DNA of 64,000 nt from positions 3,455,001 to 3,519,000 of the forward strand of contig BSBN01000445.1 of NCBI GenBank assembly GCA_027924645.1, written 5' to 3'. Under the pieces are notes generated by a model, which was not told where the DNA came from, ran no database searches, and was given only the letters and a program-made list of their open reading frames with translations. This document shows, in pieces, positions 1 to 11,415 of this stretch; the stretch's first letter is position 1; each line of letters opens with the position of its first letter. This DNA comes from Cunninghamia lanceolata (lineage: Eukaryota > Streptophyta > Pinopsida > Cupressales > Cupressaceae). A program made the position numbers and the translations under genes.

Positions 1-1
1 G

Positions 2-560
2 GAGGATAAGAGGAGTGTAGAGGTAGTAGAATTTGTAGGACACATTAAGACAGTGCATAATCAGGTTAAGAAGCATTTGGAGGAGATGAACAAGTATAAG
101 GAGAATGCAGATGAGAAGAGAAGACACAGAATTTTTAGTGGGAGATGAGGTAATGGTATATCTGAGAAAAGAGAGATTTCTAGTAGGCATCTATAACAAG
201 TTGAAGATGAAGAAGTTTGGACCATGTAGGATACTCAGAAAGTTTGATTTAGGAAATGCATATGAAGTGGAGCTACTAGAGACATTGGGTATATCACCTA
301 TTTTCAACATTGTAGATCTATATCAGTATCATGAAGGAGAAACTAGTGACAACATTGAAGCAGACTTGAAGAAGCAATTACCATAGCAAACACTAGAGCA
401 TATTGAAGACATTTTAGACAATAGAGTTGGACGCAACACTAGAGGAAAGCAATATAAGCAATATTTGGTAAAGTGGAAAGGTAGGCTGGAAGAAGATTCA
501 TTTTAGATTTCTTAGGCTGAGGTGGACCGTCTTGGTTTCCCTCTAGCCCCAACAAAATGA
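2..560 (+). pseudogene. pol: RT-1: Ty3 chromovirus pol 3' end (integrase C-terminus plus chromodomain)
   Basis: This is the 3' end of a Ty3/gypsy polyprotein that starts outside the window. Bases 2 to about 120 read in one frame as the tail of the integrase core. A 1-base shift near 110-130 moves the reading to the frame of 105-560. Residues KFGPCRILRK and the following AYEVEL and ISPIFNIVDLY form the integrase GPY/F domain that contacts DNA. After an in-frame TAG at 384-386 the frame continues with EDILDNRV and YLVKWKG, a chromodomain, which in chromoviruses steers integration to marked chromatin. Two more stops lie in it (504-506, 513-515). The natural end is TGA 558-560. It is broken and not expected to be functional. 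Family assignment is secure; the lineage within chromoviruses is not. Confidence 0.9.
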
Positions 561-1390
561 GGGACTCACTTTTTCAACAACTTCGAGTGTATAATGTAGG
601 AGCATCTCAGGTTGTAGAGAAATCTTGCATCAACCAAAAATATTTGCATTCTTTTGTTTTCTTTCATTTTCTAGTTCATTTCAGTTTAGTTCAGTTCAGT
701 CAGTCAGAAGTAGTTTCAATAGTTTGGTCCACATTTTCCTACATTGTCATATTAGATCTTCAAGACATGATTTAGCATCTAGACATCATCATGCACATCA
801 TATACAAAATTCAAATCATTTGGATTAGTTTTAGGAAAGATATCGCTATTAGAAGATCAACCATGTTCTCAAAACAAAGCATTCAGATAGTCAGCTGAAG
901 GAGAAGGCTTACAGAGCACTTCCTTGACTTGTGGAGCTAAATGAAACATCATTCCAATTAGTTTGAGACTTGGCCGACCTTCCTTGAGATCCACACCTTG
1001 TTTCATTCATTTGCAGAGGATTTCCATATGTTTTGGGCTGACCTATTTGCTGCTACATGTTACATCTCTTTCATTGGAGTTTGTAATCTTTCTTGTTCGA
1101 CACGGAGGATTCTTGTGATCTGGAGATGATATATAATCATGTAATAAATGTATAGGAAAGCAATGGAGGATTAGAAGTTGTTAGATATTTTGAATTCTTT
1201 TGGTATCAGGTACTTCAATGCCATATCTTTCTACTATGTAATCAAGCTGGTGATCCCTAATCTGTAAGCCTGCATGTTGTCGACATATTTGCATTTTCTA
1301 TCTATGATATACTGAACATCTGAGTCTTCTTTGCATTCCATGTTTGAGTTTCTTCCATTGTTTTTACTCTTGTTGCATGGCCTAGATAGT
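561..1390 (+). mobile_element. RT-1 3' non-coding region and LTR-like segment
   Basis: No coding sequence follows the chromodomain. At 592 the sequence TAATGTAGGAGCATCTC resembles the LTR starts of RT-2 and RT-11 (consensus TGRTGYAGGAG), so the RT-1 3' LTR probably begins here, with the first TG decayed to TA. The LTR end was not found. RT-2 is inserted at 1390, and the sequence may resume after 5645. Confidence 0.5.
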
Positions 1391-2275
1391 TGATGAGGAG
1401 CTACCGATGGATACCAGAAATTGATGTCCTAATCACTCACAACTGACAAACTAACAAAGGAGCCCTCATTTCAACTCCATCGGCCAAGTCTCATGTCCCT
1501 GCTGATACCCTGACTTCTCCTTTGACCTCTGCTCATTGGTGAACACTTACATTCCTTGGCGATGCATCGACGAACCAACACCGTGAAACCTGTTAGGGTT
1601 TTCAACTCTCACGCGGCCTGAACTACACTCTATGCCTAGCACATCGAGATGCTAAGGCATGCTACTGTGCACCTCATGCTGTCCAGATCCTCTGCATCGA
1701 CGAACAATGAAACAACACAGGAATAAATGAAATATGATACAATGAAGCCATTCCACTAATTTCGACAGAAATCTCACTAGTGGAATGCTTCACATTGACA
1801 TTTCTCAACAACAGAAATACAGAAGGGAAAACAAATCTACAGCAATGCAAAGTATTTACAGAGAACAGAAAAACAATTTGACAACATAGAATAGTTGATT
1901 TCTCCTTCACAATGCGTGATTACATTCAATCAATTTGATTATAATGATGATCCTAATGCTGATCTTGTTCATTCCCCTAGGTTTATAAACTTGTCCAGAG
2001 TAGTACTGAACTGACTCCAAGCGGCTGGGAGACCAATTCCAAGTGGCTAGGAGACAACCGTATTAAATAGTCTCCAACTACCCAGCTGCCTACATTTGGC
2101 ATTATGCCATTTTTGGCAAATGCAACCTAAATACTTGGGACTTACAAACATAAATCAAAGTGCATTGGTCAAATAGACCTTATTACAACACAAACATGAC
2201 TTCCTAAACAAACATAAACCTAAATGCCTCATGGAGGCTGCCTTGTGTTAGGTCCTCCTGCACCATACACCCCAC
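1391..2275 (-). repeat. RT-2 3' LTR
   Basis: 885 bp, matching 4771-5645 along its whole length with scattered substitutions. A minus-strand TATA box (GTTTATAAAC, 1981-1990) marks the LTR promoter. TSD copy ATAGT lies at 1386-1390. Confidence 0.92.
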
Positions 2276-2290
2276 CTTGAAAAGAACTCA
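2276..2290 (-). other. RT-2 polypurine tract
   Basis: Read on the minus strand, CAAGGTGGGGTGTA lies directly before the LTR start TGGTGCAGG. This is where plus-strand DNA synthesis is primed in LTR elements, and it confirms the minus orientation. Confidence 0.75.
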
Positions 2291-2642
2291 TGTCCCAAGA
2301 GTTGAGTCCTTGTCTTGTACTACCTATATCCATTGTTGCTTCATGCCTTCCCCATGATCTCTAGACTGCAACTTGAGTCCATAGGACCAAAAACTCATGC
2401 CTAGCATTGTAGGCTCTTCTCACACCTTGCCATGAGTGAGTGCTTGCAATCAAACCCATACTTTGTTCACTAGTCTGCCTTATTGGCATCTCTGCCTAAA
2501 CACCTGCATTCAAAACCTTGTTTGATGCTACTCATACTACTGCTATGGTAGAATATGTTTGCCTTCCAACTCCTGTTGGTCCTATAGGACAAACAATAGT
2601 CCCTAATATGATAGTATTTTCTTCTTTCCAATCAATCTATGA
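2276..2642 (-). other. RT-2 retained 3' tail of the internal region
   Basis: Between the last protease-region ORF and the 3' LTR there are about 370 bp. They hold only a short translatable stretch (SWDMSSFQGGVYGAGGP next to the PPT), of the kind found at the 3' ends of Ty3 internal regions. Everything from reverse transcriptase through integrase is missing between this tail and the protease part. Confidence 0.6.
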
Positions 2643-4458
2643 CTACTTGCAGACCTGCTCTGTGACCTTCTGCTGATCCATTTCAGTCATTACCATCTGA
2701 TTTCCATCATTCAAAACTGAAATCACCTTCAAACTATGATCTTTGGTAACCCCACTCCTTGAGGTATCTTCAATTGTCCTTGTCTCTGCTTCAGTGCTAT
2801 TTACAAACTCTTTCTTACCCATCAAAATAATCTTGGCTAGCTTCTGTGCTTCAGCTTCCTTCTACAATGGTGCCATCACAAAAGTCTTTCCATCCTTCTT
2901 GATGGTGTATGTGTTAGCATAGCCATCATATAATGCTTGCCTATCAAATTGCCATGGCCTACCTAAAAGTAGGTGACAACACTCCATGGGCAAAATGTCA
3001 CATAAAATTCTCCTTATATTCTCCAATCTGAAAATCAACATATGCTTGTTCACTTACCAAAAGTGATTGACTATCACTTACCCAAGATGCCTTGTAAGGA
3101 GTTTGATGAGGAATCCTTTCTATGTTTAATTTATCCACCATTTCCCTAGACACCATATTATCTGTTGAACTAGAATCTATGACTACCTTGCATATTTTAC
3201 CTTTTCTTTTGCAATTGATCCTGAAAAGAGCTCTCCTCTATGATGGTTCAGTCTTCACTAGTCCTTTGAGCAACATTCTCTTGATCATCAGCGCTTCTCC
3301 CGTTTCTGATTCCAAATTTTCTTCAGGAGATGTCACACTCCCTGTATCCTCATGAGTTAATGTGGTTCTTCTCTCATTACCCTGAGAAGCTGAGGACTTC
3401 TCTAGACACCTATAAGCCAGATGCCCTATCTGATTACAATTATAGCATCTCATGTTGGAGAACTTGGATCCTCTGTCTGATCCATTTGTCCCACCTCTTT
3501 CATTTGGCCTTCTTCCTCGGTAGCCTCCTCTGCTACTTGAGTCTCCAATTTGCTCTTCTTGGTTAGACTCACCATTAGGCCTCTAGTTAGGACTTCTTCC
3601 TCCAAAACTACCTCTAAAATTTCTATCACCTCTTCCTCTACTCTGCTGCTCACCCTTCCTCTTTAGCTTCTCTTTAGCTCTTAATGCTACTTGAAAGCAT
3701 TTTTCCATAGTTTCAGGGGTAAATAAACTTATCTCATCTTGAATATTGATCCTCAAACCTATTAAATGCCTTGCTACCTTGGCTTTTTCATCCTCCATGT
3801 ACCCGCAATGAAGAGTGTATTTGTGAAACTCCTCGGTGTAAGTAGCCACATCCATGTCTTTTTACTTAAGGTTCTGCATCTGCCTATAAATCTGCACCTC
3901 ATAGTCAGATGGAAGGAACTGGGACTTGATCTTCTCTAGCATTTTGTTCCATGAAGATATCATGCTCTTCCCATTCTTTACCCTCTCTCCTTGGGTGTAA
4001 TTCCACCATGTAAGTGCAGCACCTTTGAGTTTAGTTTTTGCAAACTTAACTTTCTTACTGTCAGGAACTTCCTTGTATTCGAAGTAGTTGTTCAGAGCCT
4101 CAATCCACTTCATGACTTCATCAACATTCATCTTTCCACTGAACATGGGGATATCTATCCGAGCCTCTGAAGAGTCCTTGCCAATTGCCTTGAGGGCTTC
4201 TAGAAATTGCTTTTGTTCACTTGGTATCTTTGCCCCTTCTTATTCCTCTTCTGTTTCCTCTTTCTCTTCTTCTTCATCTGAATCTTCATCTACTCTTTTA
4301 CCTATCTTCATTACTTTCAATTCTTCTTGGAGTGCTTCCCTAACTCCATTTTTGATCATCTCTTCCATCTCTTGAAATTTCTTGACCACTTTGGTGGTCA
4401 TCCCCTTTGGAAGCATATCGCTAGCCTCTCCCTCGCTTTCTCTGTCTAACATAAACAT
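2643..4458 (-). pseudogene. gag: RT-2 gag-protease reading frame, decayed
   Basis: One minus-strand frame runs from ATG 4458 to about 3060 and is broken by stops near 4240, 3862, 3583 and 3238. A frameshift moves the reading for 3053-2643. The N-terminus is Glu-rich. Residues around 3862-4146 form the Ty3 Gag capsid core (LKGAALTWWNYTQGE, then W and F residues as in the family). An Arg/Gly-rich stretch follows, then the zinc knuckle CYNCNQIGHLAYRC (CX2CX4HX4C, about 3406-3447). Protease follows in frame near 3150-3200 with active site D-S-S-S-T in place of the usual DSGST. HLLLGRPWQFDR near 2940-2970 is the usual protease to RT linker. Gag packages RNA and protease matures the polyprotein. 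This copy is inactive. Confidence 0.88.
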
Positions 4459-4755
4459 TCATAGACAACACCAACACTTCTGCAAATCCTCAATTCAACT
4501 ACAACACAATGATCAATCAGCTATCCATCCTACACGCTACTTCACAGACCCATTCCTATCATCCAACAACAGATCTTGGAGATGCACTACCACTCTCTCT
4601 CGCAGTGGCTTCACTCTGCACCCTCTTCCAGCCAAATCTCTATTGGTGAATGATCTTGACAGACCTCATCATCATCCACCCACACACTACAGGAATCAAA
4701 TTCATCTACCTTCAGAAAATCAAATACACAACACCTTCGCCCAGAGATTTTGCTA
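4459..4755 (-). other. RT-2 5' untranslated leader
   Basis: About 300 bp between the PBS and the gag start. No conserved coding motif is visible on the minus strand. The open plus-strand frame at 4382-4756 is antisense to gag and leader and shows no protein family features. Confidence 0.6.
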
Positions 4756-4767
4756 GCTTTGATACCA
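4756..4767 (-). other. RT-2 primer binding site (tRNA-iMet type)
   Basis: The minus strand reads TGGTATCAAAGC, one mismatch from TGGTATCAGAGC, the plant initiator-Met tRNA primer site. It is 3 bp inside the 5' LTR, as expected. Confidence 0.88.
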
Positions 4768-4770
4768 ATA

Positions 4771-5645
4771 TGATGAGAAGCTACCAGCGGATACTAGAAA
4801 TTGATGTCCTAATCGTTCACAGCTGACAAACTAACAAAGGAGCCCTCGTTTCAACTCCATCGGCTAAGTCTCGTGTCCCTGCTGATACCCCAACTTCTCC
4901 TTTGACCTCTGCTTGTCAGTGAACACTTGCATTCCTTGGTGATGCGTCGACGAACCAACACTGCGAAACCCGTTAGGGTTTTCAACTCTCACGTTGCCTG
5001 AACTACACTCTATGCCTAGCACATCGAGATGCTAGGGCATGCTATTGTGCACCTCATGCCGTATAGATCCTCTGCATCGATGAACAATGAAACAACACAG
5101 GAACAAGTGAAATATGATACAATAAAGCCATTCCACTGATTTCGATAGAAATCTCACCAGTGGAATGCTTCACATCGACATTTCTCAACAACAGAAATAC
5201 AGAAGGGAAAACAAATCTATAGCTATGCAAAGTATTTACAGAGAACAGAAAAACAAATTGATGACACAGAATAGTTGATTTCTCCTTCACAATGCGCGAT
5301 TACATTCAATCGATCTGATTATAATGATAATCCTAATGCTGATCTTGTTCATTCCCCTGGGTTTATAAACTTGCCCAGAGTAGTATTGAACTGACTCCAA
5401 GCGGCTGGGAGACCAATTCCAAGCAGCTGGGAGACAACCGTATTAAATAGTCTCCAACTACCCAACTGCCTACATTTGGCATTATGCCATTTTTGGCAAA
5501 TGCGACCTAAATACTTGGGACTTACAAACATAAATCAAAGTGCATTGGTCAAATAGACCTTATTACAACACAAACATGACTTCCTAAACAAACATAAACC
5601 TAAATGCCTCATGGAGGCCACCTTGTGTTAGGTCCTCCTGCACCA
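4771..5645 (-). repeat. RT-2 5' LTR
   Basis: 875 bp partner of 1391-2275. Minus-strand TATA box at 5361-5370 (GTTTATAAAC). TSD copy ATAGT lies at 5646-5650. Confidence 0.92.
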
Positions 5646-8213
5646 ATAGTTCCCTTTGTGGACCCACTGACCATGATTGCACCAATAGTTCATGTGATTC
5701 TAAGTTATGTCCTTGTTGTAATGTGTACATTTTGTTTTAGATAAGATTGTCATCATGTTGTGGAGAAATTTAGCATCATGTGGACAAAATGCCGGGTAAG
5801 AGCTTAAACCCCAACCTAATTCTCTCTCATTTTTTGATTTGTGTTGAATATGAATGTTGCATTGATGAATCCCTATATGGTGAAAAATGGTAATTGCTCC
5901 TTGTTGTGAGAGTAATGTGTTGAGATATCTTGGTTTATGAACCTAATTCTATCCTGGCTTAATCTTGGTTGCTAGATATTTTCTAGTGTGTGACTATGCA
6001 TATCTTTGTGTGGTGATTGTAATTCCCTTGAATGGGATGAAGCTTTTGTTGCATGGAAACTTGATTTATGTTTGTCGATTAAGTAGAAATGATTTCATAT
6101 TTTTTGACGTGATTCAAGTCTTAGAAGACTTGTTTGTTTGGTGTTCTTGCATGTGTTCTCTTACTTGCCTTAGATTTTGGAATCCAGGTGTAGTGTAGCA
6201 TTGTACTCCCTCTCTTTTGGCTAATGTAGTTCATGTAATGTGTAACTTTTGAATTTTGATACCTTCTTTCTTTGATTTTGATGAATTCACTAAATGTGGT
6301 AAGGGCTAGCATGTAATTTTTATTCTTGTTTATGAATAAGTATAGCCATTTAATTTTGATATTTATTTATCTTCTGACCTTTATGGTCATGCTTGATTTA
6401 CTGTTGAAATTGAGCTCATTTTATGCCTTATTGTTGGAATTGACTTTTCTTCCACTTTGTTATTTGTTTATTTATTCTTTATGGTGGCTATGCCTGAATG
6501 TTTTAAATTGCTTGTCATGTATCATGTAATATTCTCTATCATGTCCATGACGGGACTCTGATGGATTGTATAAGGGGGTAGAATGTGGAGAATGTACTAG
6601 TTCTTGGTGTGTGTGTGTTAGTAGAACTATGGTATATTGAATTCCATGATTTATTGTTGGATGCAATTGAATATTGTGTGAAGTGTTGAGAAAGTTCTAA
6701 ACTAGATTTGTGTTGATATGGATAACTTTATGTGAGTTGTCTTGGTGTGTATGTCATACCTGGATAGTAGTGAATGATGTGAAAGTGAATTCTTGTATGA
6801 GCTTAAACATTTTTCCTTGACTGTGTGTATGTGACTGAGTTATGTAGAGAATTTATTCGGATTGCATCTTGCTTTTAGTAGATTGCATATGGTTGGGTGT
6901 TGACTTAGTCCACCAACTATGGTTGTTCTCTCTTGTCTCATTCTTGTTAGCCTTGGTTGTAATGCCATGGTCCTAGTGTTCTTACATTAGTTGAATGTAT
7001 GATGTTGTGTCTTAGATACAAAGTCCATGTTAGTAAATAACATGAGGGTGTTGTTGTGTTGTTTTTATGTCAGTTCCATAACTACACTTATGTTTTGACA
7101 TAGTGTAGGTTATGATGGTGCATACTTAGTGCATGAGCACATACTATTTATATATTTATTGTGTTATAGTTGTTTTCTTGCTCTTGTTGAGTTTCCAACC
7201 TTGGGAAATTGGTTGCTTTAGGAGTTTCACCTTGGTGAATTGGAGGTTTCCTAACATGATGCTAGAAGGGATGCAATTCCTGTGTGAGGAAGTTGTTATC
7301 CTTTGTATTCCATTTTATGGGTACTTGGGTTTAGGCCACAAGGAAGTCGCATGTTTCCTTGTCAATCATGAATTCTTGATCATGTTGTGTTGTTTGACCT
7401 TTTGCTCTAGGATAGTTGAGCATTGAAGTAGTGTTGAGAGTAGTCTTGCACCTATGTTCTGTGTGTTGTTGTTGTCTTATATGTGTTGCTAGTGAGAAGA
7501 GGTTTGCTAATCCTTGCTTTATGGAAGTGCTTATTCTTGTAGGAGGATGTGGTCTAGATAATTCCCTCTGAGAACTTATCTGGTTGATCCTACTTTTTGT
7601 GGTGTGGAGTTAAAGTGTTAGAGAAACCCTCTCTTTTAGGAGTGGAACATGAGGGAGTACCTCATGTAGTGAAGCTACGACTGGAGATGAGGCATACTTT
7701 TGGTAAGGATGAAGGTGATGTAGTGGTACCTATAGCCTCTAAGGGTTGGTTTTCCATGATCCTTGAGCTCTAGTGTTGTGGGTAGTGTTTGAGGAAAGAC
7801 TATTGAGAGTGTGGTCTTATGATGGAAATTCTCCTTGAGATTGGAATTTGTAGCATTGTGATTTTTTCTTGGGCTTAGTTGAGAGCTTGAGAGGTTATCC
7901 CAGCATATTAGTAGTCATGCGTTATATAGACTTGGCTTTTTTGTGGTCTGTCAGGCCTTTTGACTAGATCCTCTCCTCATTATGGTGGCAATTGGAGGAT
8001 GGAATGATGTAGTCTCAGAGGAGTTTGTATGCACAATGGTTGGTTTTGACCTAGTTGGTGCACCTTTGGAGACTTGTTTCATTGTTTTGAGACCTTGACC
8101 TAGTGATGGTTAGGTGGATTGATCTTTTGAGATATGTTGTGCTTACAAAAGGATTGTGTACTGAGGGTACTTAATCCTTCTATTTTTGCAGGCTGTTAGG
8201 AGTAAGCTTAATT
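5646..8213. other. Non-coding stretch, unassigned
   Basis: About 2.6 kb without a recognisable gene on either strand. The plus strand is visibly rich in G and T with many TTGTGTT-like runs. Short open frames here (for example 5965-6198 and 7133-7426) have no family motif. It may be the continuation of RT-1 or the decayed 3' part of the element whose LTR-like segment starts at 8228. Confidence 0.4.
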
Positions 8214-8226
8214 TTAGTGGGGGAGG
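8214..8226 (+). other. Polypurine-tract-like sequence
   Basis: TTTAGTGGGGGAGGA precedes TATAAAGCACAC. A plus-strand PPT followed by an LTR whose first TG has become TA would look like this. Support is motif only. Confidence 0.4.
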
Positions 8227-8227
8227 A

Positions 8228-9857
8228 TATAAAGCACACATAGGTAGTATTTCCTTGGTGTGTTTTTTGATTTTATGTTGTATGTTGTATTAAGTGTTTA
8301 TTAGTATGTTATTTGATTCTCATGCTTTGATCCATTGCATTGAACTTGCTGATGAGGCCTATTGTACCATCAAGGAAATCTGAGGGTGTATTCTGGATGA
8401 CGGTCAAGATGTTTCTGACGGGGTTTTACATTGGCATTTTTATAGTTGTACAATTGTCATATTATTCCAACATTATGAAATGTTGTCAGTTATGCATCAT
8501 GTTCTTGGATCATGGTAGTCATAGATGATTATAGTGGATGTGATTATTTATCATGTATGATTTATGCCACGTTGGAGTGGATTATGTTTCTTTGGCTATT
8601 ATATGTGGAGCAGGTACACCTGATGCTTGACTTGAGTGTGAGAAAATTACAGTTGTTTAACTAATGTGGGAAATGTGGAGTAGATTGACATGGAATACTC
8701 AACCATCTCACCCTTATCCTTGTGTTGTGGAAACCCGTAATGTGCATTTGACTCCTTTACATGTGTTTTCCTTAGCTTTTTACACTATATTTTAAATTAT
8801 CTTGAAAAATCTATTTTTGAAATATTTTAATGATTTAGTTGAAAATTATTAATTCTATCTTAGTGAAAGTGGTTATTGCATTATTTTATGCTATAGGAAT
8901 AAATTTAAGTGAAATCTTTTGATTTTTTAATTTTAGAAATTTAATATTTTTCCTTCAAAAAGATTGAATTGCATTATTTTGGAAAAATCAAATCCTTTAT
9001 TATGAGTGTTTGTACTTTTTGAAATGTGGTTAAGACAAATTGTGATTACCTATTGGGAAAAATTGAATTGAGTTAATTAACTAATTTTCATATTATTTAA
9101 AAACTATTTATGAATTAGAAAATATAAATATTAAATGAAATGAAATTAGGGCTTTTTAAATATAAAGGGAAATAGACTTATTTTCCATAATTCATTCTAT
9201 TTTTCTAGGCTTTTTCTCTCAAACCCTCTCGTTGCAAGAAAAGAAATATTTTTTTCTCCATGGATTGAAGGAAGGATTTGCTTGGTTGTTGGAAGAAAGA
9301 TTGTTTACGATTTCTTGGTGGATGCTTGGATTGTGTGTGACCAAAGATTGCTTGAAAAACACTCTTGGATTTTTGGATTCTTGGATTCAAAGCATGGTTA
9401 AAAGGTATGATTCTCCCGTTGCTTATGCTTTAAAGCCTTATGCTTTTTTCCTTGCCATGTCACTACATGTGATTTTTTCATGGCTTCATTTGATAGGAAT
9501 GATATTTTAAATTGAAATTGTAGTTTGTTTTTATTTATTTTCTTGTGTTCTTGAGTTGTAAACCTGTAAAAACAAACAAAGTTATGGGAAAAATTATCTA
9601 GAAATGCCCACTTGAATTTTATTGCATAAATGAAGTGTTGTTTATATTTAGAACATTGGGTTGTTGTTTGTTTTTAGATTAAACTTATATTCTAGGAGAT
9701 AGAAATTTATCCAAGGTAGCAAACAACTCTTCAATGGTAGAATTGGGGTTTTTATAGTTTTCATGCATTGAGAAAAATGTAGATTTTGCATTTTAGGCCC
9801 TAATATAATGATTTGAAATATGAGATGAGTAGTATCCCTTGTGAATGTATATAAATA
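8228..9857 (+). mobile_element. LTR-like segment, interrupted by RT-3
   Basis: Sequence downstream of the PPT-like tract. It includes an AT-rich block (about 8760-9150), a plus-strand TATA box (TATAAAGG, 9161-9168) and a pyrimidine-rich leader (TTCTCTCAAACCCTCTC near 9211), the usual order for U3 and R of an LTR. No partner LTR was found in the window, so identity is tentative. It is cut by RT-3, and its remainder may lie to the right of 40191. Confidence 0.4.
9161..9168 (+). promoter_or_regulatory. Candidate LTR TATA box
   Basis: TATAAAGG after an AT-rich stretch and about 45 bp before a CT-rich leader. It is consistent with an LTR promoter reading rightward. No transcript evidence. Confidence 0.4.
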
Positions 9858-10035
9858 ATGCATAGGACAATTGAGAGGGGGGGTTTAATCAGTGGTACAT
9901 TAAAATATTAAACCCTTAAAGCAATGTCAATCATAAACCTCTTAACATGCATTAGCAGAATGTAAACATATGAAGCATCAATGCAAACACATAAGAACAC
10001 CAGATTTGCATGGAGAACCCAATAAGGGAAAAACT
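9858..10035 (-). repeat. RT-3 3' LTR, left part
   Basis: The first about 180 bp of the LTR in window order, matching 39584-39764. It is cut after GGGAAAAAC by RT-4. The intact site can be read at 39747-39760 in the other LTR. Confidence 0.85.
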
Positions 10036-11139
10036 TGTTAATAATTGAGAGGGGGGGTGAATCAGTTATCTTAATTATTTGACTTTCTTTTCTTCTTTAA
10101 TGATTAGTGCAGTATCAAAACATATAAGCATATATGAACATGAGAGCAGAAATAAAATCAACACACATAACACAATGATTTTGACGTGGAAAGCCCTGTT
10201 AAGGGAAAAAACCATGGGGTGACTAACCCAAGATTGTATTCTCTGTTAAAAGAATAGAAGTACAAAATGGCACTTGCCAATTAGGGCTCACTGCCCAACC
10301 ACACTGCTCACAAGAGGCTCACTGCCTACAAGAGACTCACTGTCTACAAGGTATAAAGAAAGAAACCATGTGATTGAATTGATCAGGGGCATCCACATAT
10401 GCTGAGGTTCAGTTCCGGTTAGGCTCAATATACTGATCTGCTACACTTCATTCTTCCTCTTCTTAGTGCTGTTGTTCTGTCACATACCGGATTTGCATAG
10501 TTGCTTCCACACTGCTCTCTATTTTTCTTTGCACAACACAACACACCGCACACACTTTCATACTGAAATCAATCTGGTATATATATCCACATCAAGGATT
10601 TCAACACCTTTCTAGTTGGCATCTGGAAAACTCAAGATATTTCCAAACTCTGGTCTGTCGGTTGAATCCATGCTTACTAAGTGATGCGTTTCAAAAGGAT
10701 AGTTATAGGAGTCATCAATCATGTCAGTCAACCATGAATGATCCCTTAAGAAACTTGATCACCATCAATTTCTCATCTGAATTAAGGTATGATGCTCTGC
10801 TGGTTAGTTCTTTCTCAGTCTACTCTGCCAAACAGGAACCTAACACTTAGGTGCTCATATCTTTTCACTCTTTCATCATGGGAGGCTCAATCTCTGGAAT
10901 GTATCAGTCATGGTACTCCTCTTGACTTCCTCAAGTCCACACTTTACTGAGATACTTCCTCTGAGAGATCTAGACCCGATTGTCAGACCTTGCTGCATGC
11001 TCTGTTCTTTCTCACTGGACCAAAATGCTCTTCAATCTGACTTCCGATATAGACATACCATGTTCTGAGGATGTGTGGGATGGACTTTGTTGCCATCAAT
11101 GACAACACTCATGAAGCCACATAGTGTCTCTTGCCAACA
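10036..11139 (-). repeat. RT-4 3' LTR
   Basis: 1,104 bp, the same length as its partner at 24115-25218 and alignable throughout. It starts TGTTGGCAAGAGACAC and ends AACA on the minus strand. Minus-strand TATA-like TATATATA lies at 10578-10586. Confidence 0.92.
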
Positions 11140-11383
11140 ATCTCCCCCTTTGGCATTGATGGCAACACTTAGTGAAAAATGACTAAGTGTTATAGCATAC
11201 TCCCCCTTGGCTGATGCTTTGTTCTTATGTACACTTTTTCGGAGCTCCCCCTTAGCTAGATTCCACATTTTTCACTACTCCTCACTCCCCCTTTGACATC
11301 AATGGCAAAGGGTAGGATCCATACACCAAAATTTCCCAAAAACAATCTATACTTGGCCGCATAAATATATACACATGTTATAC
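11140..11383 (-). other. RT-4 3' non-coding region with multiplied polypurine motifs
   Basis: On the minus strand this short region contains several AAGGGGGAG-type purine runs (plus-strand CTCCCCCTT at about 11143, 11200, 11245 and 11285). The last, AAAGGGGGAGAT, lies immediately before the LTR start and is the functional PPT candidate. Repeated PPT motifs are a described hallmark of Sireviruses. Confidence 0.75.
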
Positions 11384-11410
11384 TTACATATATTGAAGTA
11401 TATTTGCAAA
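11384..11410 (-). pseudogene. RT-4 ORF2, last codons beyond the RT-5 insertion
   Basis: When the RT-5 insertion and one copy of its GGTGG duplication are ignored, the ORF2 frame ending at 19044 continues here for eight codons to TAA at 11386-11384. The frame is preserved across the insertion site, so RT-5 split an existing ORF. Confidence 0.65.
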
Positions 11411-11415
11411 GGTGG

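Larger units (their letters stand above)
1391..5645 (-). mobile_element. RT-2: internally deleted Ty3/gypsy retrotransposon
   Basis: A 4.25 kb element on the minus strand. It is bounded by two near-identical terminal repeats (1391-2275 and 4771-5645) that begin TGGTGCAGGAGG and end CATCA when read on the minus strand. The 5-bp duplication ATAGT flanks it exactly (1386-1390 and 5646-5650). A tRNA-iMet-type PBS adjoins the 5' LTR and a purine tract adjoins the 3' LTR. The interior keeps gag and protease but lacks reverse transcriptase, RNase H and integrase, so the element could move only with enzymes supplied in trans. Confidence 0.92.

Noticed and set aside
1195..1215. PBS-like TTTGGTATCAGGTAC in the RT-1 3' region
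   Set aside because: Only about nine of twelve bases fit the iMet site and no LTR end or partner LTR could be placed beside it, so it may be chance.
4382..4756. 124-codon plus-strand ORF
   Set aside because: Antisense to the RT-2 gag start and leader. It has no motif and its composition follows from the gag codons on the other strand.
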